From the NCBI GenBank assembly GCA_030789695.1, contig CM061140.1:86428422-86492421 (forward strand): a stretch of 64,000 nt of DNA. The letters run 5' to 3'. The first letter of the stretch is position 1; every line of letters starts with the position of its first letter. The translations under genes and the position numbers were made by a program. Below are positions 56,878 to 64,000 of this stretch, in pieces. This DNA comes from Scilla litardierei. Taxonomy: Eukaryota; Streptophyta; Magnoliopsida; Asparagales; Asparagaceae. The notes beneath the pieces were generated by a model. The model did not search any database. It was not told the origin of the DNA and saw only the letters and a program-made list of their open reading frames with translations.

Positions 56878-56895
56878 GTCGGGTTGCCTCCCGAC
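56878..56895 (-). promoter_or_regulatory. GTCGGG-AGGCAA-CCCGAC hairpin after gag-pro
   Basis: In element sense a perfect 6-bp stem encloses AGGCAA, about 50 bp after the gag-protease frame ends. The loop equals that at 35038-35055, while three of the six pairs differ with both partners changed. Confidence 0.6.
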
Positions 56896-56941
56896 AAGTG
56901 CTCGTTTTCGGTCGTGAGCTCGACCCCCCTATGATTTTCAA

Positions 56942-59706
56942 TTATTGCGGGATGTTTGGTGCATATGAGATGCACCCGTCAAACTTTCTGGGGAGAACGC
57001 TTGGATTCGGAAGTTGCGGCGGCGTGTTCTCCCTCGGTGGTCTCTTGTCTTGAATAGTGTTGGGGGGAGGCTCCCCCAAGCTAGCATTTGCTCCGGTCCT
57101 CAGTTTCACCGGTGACGCCGATTTCCGTATCGGCGGAGCTTTCTTCGGAGACTTCATCTTCGAGAGCTTGCAGAGCTCTCGAATCCTTGCGACATCAGCG
57201 TCGCCTTCAACAATTTCAGCGGAGAAGTCGGGCGGATAATCCATCTTCTCATCTTAGCCTAAATCCGGCTCTTCCTTGAAATCCTCCTTGAATAGAGCGT
57301 CGATCGAATGGGGGATCGCCTCCTCGATTACCTCGTCAAGGAGGTCCATATAGTCCAGCTCCTCGTGGTAAGGCATATGTTTCATTGCCTTAGGAATGTG
57401 AAGCTCCACCTCGATGTTGCTGACGTTCAATGTTAGGGTACCTTCTCACACGTCGACAATGACACCGACGATGGCAAGGAACGGGCGTCCAAGTATCAAT
57501 GACGTATCTCCCTCCTCCTTAACGTCCATGATCACGAAGTCACATGGCAAACATATGCCCCCCAGGACTTGTAGCGGGATGTCCTCTGTGATCCCTACCG
57601 GCCTTGTGATCCGTCCATCGGCTAGTTGTATACGCATGTCGGTGGGCTTCAATTTCGTCCCGGTGTTTAGCCTTAGGAACATGGAGAGAGGCATGAGGCT
57701 AACACTAGCCCCTAAATCCACCAACGCCTTTTGTAGAGGGACGCCGCCCAAGGTGCAAGGAATTCGAAAACTCCCCGGATCTTTGAATTTGGCCGGCTCC
57801 TTCTCTCTCTTGGTGAACCAAGAGCCCTCCTCGGCTAGCATAATTTTCTCCTTCCTCTTTCTCCCCGAAATCAAATCCTTTAAAATTTTAGCATATGTGG
57901 GGATTTCCACGATGGCGTCGAGGAAGGGAATGTTGAGGCTAACCCCTCTCAGATACTCGAGAAACTTTGCTAGCCTTTTCTCCATTTTCGCTCTAGCAAG
58001 CCTCTGGGGGAATGGGACCGGTGGCATAAAGCGCCTCTCTTCAATCAATTGCTCCGCTCTTGATTTCTCCTTTTCTTGCGGCTCTATCTCCCTCCCAACT
58101 TCAACTACCGGTTCAATTGGCTCTACATTCTCCTCCATGGGCTCCTTGGTAGGAATCATGGCGGGGGTGGTATCCTTCCCGCCTCTAGTAGTAACGGAAA
58201 CCACTGCATTGATGTGGCCGGTGTTGCCCCGTGGGTTTTGCTCGGGTTGAGCCGGCAATTGTTGAGTGTTTCGATTGAGCAACGCCAATTGATCCGAGAT
58301 TTGAGCTACAACGGTTGTAAGGGAGTCTTGCCCCGCCTTCAAGGAAGCATTGACCTTGTTTTGCTCGACCATAAACTCCACCACTCTAGCTTCAAAGTCG
58401 GATCGTTGTTGAGCTTGTGGAGGGTTTTGATTTCTCCACCCTTGATTGTATCCGGGCGGCCTATAGGGTGGAACTTGTTGCTTCGGTTGGAAATTTTGTT
58501 GTGGAGGCCCTCTCGGTTGATAATGTTGTTGTTGTGGTGGAGGTGGTTGAGCTTGTTGAGGTGATTATGGCGGCGGGTTCAAAGCTCCTTCATTGTTTGC
58601 ATAAGAGAAACCGGGATGGTTCCTAGTGGCCGGATTGGCCCAATATCCTTGGTTCCCCGCGACATATTGAACTTGCTCCAAGGATCCCTCTCCTTGCTCT
58701 CCTCCCAAATACATAGCTTGAGATTGGTCTTGCCAATCACACATTTGATTCGTTGGTGCGGATGTGGAAGGGGTTCCTTGGAGCTCCGTGATAAACTTCT
58801 CCAGTCTCTCCACTACCTTGTGGAGAGAATCAAACTTGCTTGTCAGCTCCGCTACGGCCTTTGCCTCATAGATACTAGTTGGCTTCAAGGAGGACGTAGA
58901 GTGTCCTCGCTCATCGCCCCATTGTTGATTGTTTGAGGCCATCTCCTCAATTAGGGCCGAGCTTCGTCGAGAGTCTTTGATAAGATAGCACCATTTGCCG
59001 CGGCATCAATAATTTGCTTGGTCCCCGGTTGGAGACCATTGTAGAAGCTATGAACTAGCTCCCAATCTTCAATGCTATGGTGCGGGCACTGGTGCTGCAG
59101 ATCTTTGAAACGCTCCCAAGCCTCATAGAGCGTCTCTTGGGGTCCTTGCTTGAAGGACATAAGAGCACTCCGAATCTTTACCGTCTTGGAGGGCGGATAG
59201 AACTTGTCAATGAATGCACTCGCCAACTCGTCCCATGTGGTAAAGACTCCCTCAGCTTGCGTCCTCAACCAATAAAGTTCTTTGTCCTTTAATGTGAAGG
59301 GGAAGAGGCGCAGTCTGATGGCATCGATGGAGACCCCCGTCATCTGAAATGTGGCGCACTTCGACAAAAATAGCTGGATGTGGTAATGGGGGTTTTCATG
59401 GGCATTCCCATGAAATGGATCCTGCTGCATCAGAACCACTAGTCCAGTCTTCAGTTCAAAGTTCTTGTCAGCCGCCAACTCCGGCATGGCAATGGATGAG
59501 GTCGTAGAAGAGGTCTTAGGCCGAAGCCTATCTCGAATAGAAATAATCCTCGCCATTCTTGCCACTAATTGTTCCGCAGTTTTCGGGTTGGTCATAAACC
59601 TCCCTTCCGGATCTTGTCTCCTCTCCGTTCTGATTCTCCGCACAGTACGTTCAATCTCGGGATCAAATAATATACATTCAGGGTCCGCAGTGGATCTCGT
59701 GTACAT
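56942..59706 (-). pseudogene. gag-pro: Athila/Tat-like gag and aspartic protease
   Basis: ATG at 59706 opens M-Y-T-R-S-T-A-D-P. The gag core (HIQLFLSKCATFQMTG, LFPFTLKDKELYWL, FYPPSKTVKIRSAL, SFYNGLQPGTKQII) lies at about 59380-59010 and aligns by eye with the gag at 32540. Protease has V-D-L-G-A-S (about 57718-57701) and L-I-L-G-R-P (about 57490). Breaks are a frame change near 58945, TAA at about 58565, TGA at about 57446, and a stop near 57253. The frame ends at 56942 with no RT behind it. Confidence 0.88.
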
Positions 59707-59824
59707 GCACAGGAGAACAAAGTTTCAAAGAAGTGATTAACACAATGGAAGGGTTAGATTAAAAAAATAATGAAAAAACAAAAAGAAAAAAATAGCTAAG
59801 GTGGTAAGATCAAACGCAATCGCC

Positions 59825-59842
59825 TCCCCGGCAATGGCGCCA
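59825..59842 (-). promoter_or_regulatory. Primer binding site (tRNA-Asp type)
   Basis: The minus-strand TGGCGCCATTGCCGGGGA lies six bases inside the 5' LTR end and matches the Athila/Tat primer site class. Confidence 0.9.
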
Positions 59843-59848
59843 AAAACT

Positions 59849-61663
59849 TGATCGCTCCGGAATGTAACCCAAAAGTGCGACCGTGTAGTTTTACCACAAG
59901 CGCACGGTGTAGCGGCGAGCGGGTTATCGAACACAGGGAGGACGAATGAAAGTGCTTGATCCAATCAACCTGGCTATTAAGATCAGAAAAGAGAGAAATT
60001 TTCCTTTGGCGATCCTGTCACAATCGTCAGACAAAGTACGAAGATATCAAATCAAATAAAGGACGTCTAGGGAATGGGGAATCCCCGCTACTCACCGTAT
60101 TTCGTCAATGTGGTTCATTGGTATCAAAATTGCTAGAATAAAATTTCGGATGAACTAGTTGCAACTGAATGTAAAACCTAGCTCACGCTCTCGCGCTGTT
60201 GCTGGTCTATAACTATCCTAGGTTTTGGGTCCAATCTCTTGCAAACCCTAGCCTAGGCAAGCTAGAATTAGGATCAACATCATCGTTCAATCCACTCTCG
60301 TGCAAACTCGGGCCGCGACGTTGGTTGGGATAGTTCCTACCCGCCCAATCTCTTGCAAACGGGTATTGGCATGGAATTGCAACCGAGAACCATAGTATCG
60401 GTCCAATCTCTTGCAAACCGATACTACGGAAATTCGATTCCAACCCAATTCGTATTTCTAGGGTTTCCTATCGAATTGGGATCTAATCTCTTGCAAATCC
60501 CAATCGGTATGAACTCCTAGCCATCCGTAATAAATCGATCCCAAACTAACCCTAATTGTAATTCTAGCAAAATTTCTACCAATTCATCACAAATCTGAAA
60601 TTGGGCTCGTAGGGTTCATCCCCACGCCCCAAGACGTGTAGACTACTCACAATTCATAGCACAAATACAAAAATAATCAATGAAATTAACAAGAGAATTC
60701 ATCACAATATTGAGATAAGCAATAAAAATAGTATTTTTAGAGGTGAGAGACACAAACCAATAGAGTTCTTCCAATAATCCAACAAAAATCAACTTTTGTC
60801 TCCCCTCCAATCCCAAGAATAAAAGCTAAAAAGTTAATCTAAAGGCTGCAAAAATTAAAGAGAAAAGCTCTCTAACCTAGGGTAAAAACAGGGGTTAAAT
60901 ACCCCCCAAAATCGTCCAAAAAACTGTGACCAAAATGCCCCTGCGCAGCCTTAAAATCGAAATTTTCGCTACAGGCGGCGCGTCGCACTCGGCCGAGTGA
61001 CAAAAGTCGCTCGGCCGAGTGACAAACCCTGAGAATTTCCAGTAAGTCTGGGTCTTCGGGGGTCTTCACTTCGGGAGCGGCTCGGCCGAGTGAGTTGTCG
61101 TCACTCGGCCGATGGCTTCAATGTACTCGGGTGGTCGGCATTATCCACTCGGCCGAGTGGGTCTTCTGAAGCTCAGGCAGCCGAAAAAACAGTAAGTTGG
61201 CGATTTTTGACATGCGTCGTCCGGGTGCCACTCGAGCAGACGGGATCTCGTCACTCGGCCGATGTGGCTTCCGTCGCTCGGCCGAATGCACACATGAAAC
61301 GTATCCGATCTGGTCGGCCGAGCGGTGTCTCGCTGGTCGGCCGAGTGACTCCTTCACTCGGCCGAGTGAGACACCAAAAATTCCCAAACAGCTTGTTTTG
61401 GCCTCCTCGTCGCTCCTGCGACGTCCTTTCTTCTTCCGCTCCTCTCCAACGGCAAAATACCCCTCGGGGAGGTCGTCGGTGACACTCTGGAGTAGGCGTA
61501 TCTCGAGATCACTCCAAATCTCTCCAAATCACCGGAAATGCGACAAAAACAACAAATCGTGAAAAGCATCGCAATATCGTCGATATATCGTGAAAAACGT
61601 GATTTGGGCGATCTAAATGGCATGCAAACATGCGGGAAAAAAGTGTAAAATAAGGAGTGATCA
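59849..61663 (-). repeat. 5' LTR, complete, 1815 bp
   Basis: It starts (plus) TGATCGCTCC and ends GGAGTGATCA. Its left 1.0 kb repeats 52639-53647, including the constant-loop hairpin series. Its right 0.8 kb, absent from the other LTR, is the U3 with promoter motifs. Confidence 0.93.
60890..61376 (-). promoter_or_regulatory. LTR promoter: CTCGGCCGAG array and TATA-like site
   Basis: About ten ACTCGGCCGAGTG-type motifs, some variant (TCGGCCGATG, TCGGCCGAGCG), lie at 60985-61375. In element sense GGTATTTAACCCC (about 60893-60905) follows as a weak TATA-like site. The motif is the same as that of the internal block at 56267-56612. Confidence 0.65.
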
Positions 61664-61668
61664 GTGCT

Positions 61669-62960
61669 CAGACCAATAGTCCAACCTACAGTCCCGTATT
61701 CAATTATCTTAAATTAGTGATTTAACTAAAACAATAAAATTACGATTTTTATCTTATTTAAACATGCGGTGTTCGGGTTTCCTACGGATCGGGATTACCT
61801 TAACATGATGCGAGAGCTACACTGACGTCAGGGGTTGGATCCGGTGGTGAGCGAGGTACGACGACAACCGGAGGAAACAGACAGCGGCGAAGGTGGCCAC
61901 GGGAGGAAGACGAATGGCAGGGGCAGTGAGACAGCGTCACGGTCGACAGCCAAATGGGGTGGCCTGCCGTGGGGTCGCGCGGACTGTCGTGGGTGCACGC
62001 GGCCTGCTGTGCGCAAGGGGAAAGGAGATGCGGTAGGGGCTTGCAGCAGGTGCACCGGGCTGCTGATGGTTGCCGCGGCCTGGGAATTCAAGGGGAGTTT
62101 CGTCGGTAATGGGGGTCAGACGGCAGGGCTAAAGGGTGGAGGAGAGGAGGTCAAGCCGTGGGGGTATACGAGGGGCTATGCGGCAAAAAGCAAGGGGAGC
62201 AGTTTTGTGGCTTGGGGAGGTGCAGTTCTTGGGGTTTTTCAGCGGGGGGAGGCCGCCGTGGAGGAGGCGGAGGTGATGAGCGGCAGGCGGCCAAGTGGAT
62301 GGCCGGAGGAAGCAAGGTGAGAAGAAAGATGGATGACGACGGCTAGTTGCGTTAGATGAAAACCTAGGGCTAGAACACGTTATAATGAGGGTAATATGCT
62401 AAATAGGGTTGAAAAAGGGGTAGATTTAGGTTGATTGGAGAGAGAGTGTGTGTGTGAGGGGGAGGGTAGACTTAGGGTGCAGATAGCTAGGGAATATATT
62501 CACATGATACGTATCAAATCCTAGTGATTTGGTTTAATTATTTTATTAAGATTTCAATTTGAATTATTGAGGGCTAAGTATATGTTGAAAGTGATTAGTG
62601 TGAAAGGTCGGTCAAACGTTGTCCAATAAATACAAGAAAAATATCGAAACGACCGTGTCGACGAGAGGGTCGAGACTACAATGATCAGTCATGCGCTAGG
62701 TTAATGGAAAACGGAACTAAAAATAAAAAGATCAAACGTCTATGTCTAAAGTTACGACACCCCTTCATACAAAGTTGTTTTGGGGAAGAATGAGTCATGA
62801 AAATGACGTTCACAAAAAATCCCACAAATAAGTATTCTCTCAGAGGGGCACAACGATATATAATAGTGCGTGTTCGGGATACAAGAAGAGATCACAATAA
62901 ATACGCGTACAAACAAAAGTACGCGCACAAAAAGCACACGATCGAATAGCGACCGTGACA
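61669..62960 (-). repeat. 3' LTR of the reverse gypsy element, U3-side part
   Basis: This is the continuation after the nested insertion, starting after the second GTGCT (61664-61668). It contains a GC-rich block (about 61836-62340), the equivalent of the GC-rich leader in the other gypsy LTRs. The long open frame there (61835-62320) has no domain. It ends GACCGTGACA at 62960. Confidence 0.85.
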
Positions 62961-63006
62961 TCGTACCCACCTTAAGAAATGATTCCGCCCTCGGAATCAA
63001 CACCAT

Positions 63007-64000
63007 CTACTGCTCCAGAAATATATGCGGGAAGCGCTCTCTCATCTCTTCCTCGCGCTCCCAGGTGGACTCCACAGGTGAACCATGACGCCACTGCACT
63101 CTAACCAAGTCGACGGTATTATTTCTCAACTGCTTCTGCCGTCGATCCAGAATCTCTACTGGTTGCTGGTCGTAGGTTAGGTTCGGGCGAACCGTGATCT
63201 CCGAGAAATCCACATCATGAGTTGGATCACTGATGTATCGACGTAACTGAGATACGTGAAACACGTCGTGAACTCCCTCCAGTGATGGCAACAATGCCAA
63301 ACGGTAATCCACTGCTCCAACATGCTCTAGGATGTCAAAGGGTCCAATATACCTCGGATTCAGCTTGTCTCTCTTTCAAAATCGAATAACTCCTCGATTC
63401 GGAGAGATCTTGAGAAAAACATGGTCTCCAGTCTGGAACTCCAACGGTCGCCGTTTAACATCCGCCCAATGCTTGAAATGGTCTGAGCAATCCTCAGCTT
63501 CTCCTTAATGTTCCTCACAACATCCATCGCCTCAACACTCATCTCTGGCCCTAACAGCTCCATGTCTCCTATGTCATTCCAGCTCAGTGGCGATCGACAT
63601 TTTTTACCATAAAGCGCGGCAAATGGATCCATGCCAATGCTCGACTGGTAGCTGTTATTATAAGCGAACTCCACATGATGAAGATGATCCTCCCATGATC
63701 CCTTGAAGTCCAACATGCACGCTCTAAGCATGTCCTCCAAAATCTGAATCGTCCTCTCGAACTGGCCATCTGTCTGCGGTTGGTACGCGTTGCTGAAACT
63801 CAGACTCGTACCCAGACTCTTTGACAGACTCTGCCAAAACTGAGATGTGAACCTCGTGTCTCTGTCCGACATGATACTTACAGGGACGCCATGAAGTCGT
63901 ATAATCTCCTGTATGATTCACGTTACATCACTATCTATACTTGGGAAAGGAAATAAAAATGAAGAGTAAAATAATTTACCTCCATGTATCTCCTTGCTAG
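63007..64000 (-). pseudogene. pol: gypsy integrase C-terminal half and chromodomain-like tail
   Basis: Reading leftwards from 64000: L-A-R-R-Y-M-E, a 71-nt intron-like segment (63979-63909), then [23 protein letters not shown] (second catalytic Asp), TDGQFERTIQ (with E), and [17 protein letters not shown] frame change lies near 63485 and a TGA (probably from TGG) near 63376. The GPFDILEHVG and [11 protein letters not shown] blocks, then LVRVQWRHGSPVESTWE, end at the stop 63007. The protein closely resembles the integrase at 17581-19175. Confidence 0.9.
63909..63979 (-). other. Candidate 71-nt intron in integrase, second copy
   Basis: On the minus strand it runs GTAAATTATTTTACTC ... GTGAATCATACAG. 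Length (71 nt), phase 0, both splice-site contexts and the position after A-R-R-Y-M-x match the segment at 18202-18272. Several internal bases differ, so the two copies have diverged while keeping length and borders. Confidence 0.75.

Larger units (their letters stand above)
52639..61663 (-). mobile_element. Second pol-less Athila/Tat-like element, nested in a gypsy LTR
   Basis: The plus-strand ends are TGATCGCTCC (52639) and GGAGTGATCA (61663), and GTGCT flanks both (52634-52638 and 61664-61668). In element sense: 5' LTR 61663-59849, tRNA-Asp-type primer site, gag-protease (59706-56942), a hairpin, an internal promoter-like block (56612-56267), a 684-aa ORF (55727-53673), and a truncated 3' LTR (53647-52639). 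RT and integrase are absent. It has the same plan as the element at 30475 but different LTR sequence and motif array. Confidence 0.92.
51332..64000 (-). mobile_element. Tekay/Del-type gypsy element, reverse-oriented, running off the window
   Basis: The 3' LTR (plus strand TGTCACGCCC at 51332 to GACCGTGACA at 62960) is split by the Athila/Tat-like element at 52639-61663. Minus the insert and its duplicated 5 bp it is about 2.6 kb. A polypurine tract lies at about 62961-62975, then minus-strand integrase sequence to the window edge. Homology of LTR parts and pol with the element at 11892 places both in the same lineage, but they differ clearly in sequence. The rest of pol, gag and the 5' LTR are outside. 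Confidence 0.9.

Noticed and set aside
61835..62320. Open frame of 161 codons in the interrupted gypsy LTR
   Set aside because: This is the same kind of GC-rich LTR block; no conserved motif, and the orientation is opposite to the element.

Overview
The window is nuclear DNA of a seed plant with a large, repeat-rich genome. I see no host protein-coding gene, tRNA or rRNA. Essentially everything that can be identified is a retrotransposon, a fragment of one, or a MITE. The evidence is plant-type Ty3/gypsy Tekay/Del pol, Athila/Tat-type gag-protease with a tRNA-Asp primer site, Ty1/copia with an initiator-Met primer site, plant L1-type LINEs (DUF4283, zinc knuckle, APE endonuclease, RT, zf-RVT), and a MITE flanked by (TA)n.

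Layout. 1-8057: a non-autonomous gypsy element with 3.4 kb LTRs; its left LTR is cut by the window edge. 8058-8740: unassigned sequence with a promoter-like block. 8741-10195: a 5'-truncated LINE on the minus strand. 10196-25988: a second, longer LINE on the minus strand, split by a complete Tekay/Del gypsy element (11892-21732; two 2511 bp LTRs; 5 bp target duplication GCAAT). 25989-26530: microsatellites around a fold-back MITE. 27207-29669: a minus-strand solo LTR (duplication CATAA). 30475-39734: an Athila/Tat-like element with gag and protease but no RT or integrase (duplication ATGAT). 41233-50485: a complete copia element (duplication TTAAC) inside an older reverse-oriented sequence that looks like an LTR. 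51332-64000: a minus-strand Tekay/Del gypsy element running off the window; its 3' LTR is split by a second pol-less Athila/Tat-like element at 52639-61663 (duplication GTGCT).

How the parts work together. The autonomous-type elements (Tekay, copia, LINE) carry the enzymes, but all are broken by stop codons or frameshifts. The two pol-less elements keep cis signals, gag-protease remnants and a separate downstream ORF, so they would need RT and integrase from another element.

The most interesting material is regulatory and structural: (1) five stem-loops with one constant loop and different stems in an LTR leader; (2) a 71-nt intron-like insert at the identical codon of integrase in two diverged gypsy elements; (3) arrays of short palindromes upstream of TATA boxes, duplicated inside both pol-less elements in front of a second ORF, one of which is still open for 684 codons; (4) small hairpins whose stems differ between elements by compensating changes. 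All coordinates, repeats and pairings were read by eye. No alignment, folding or database search was run.
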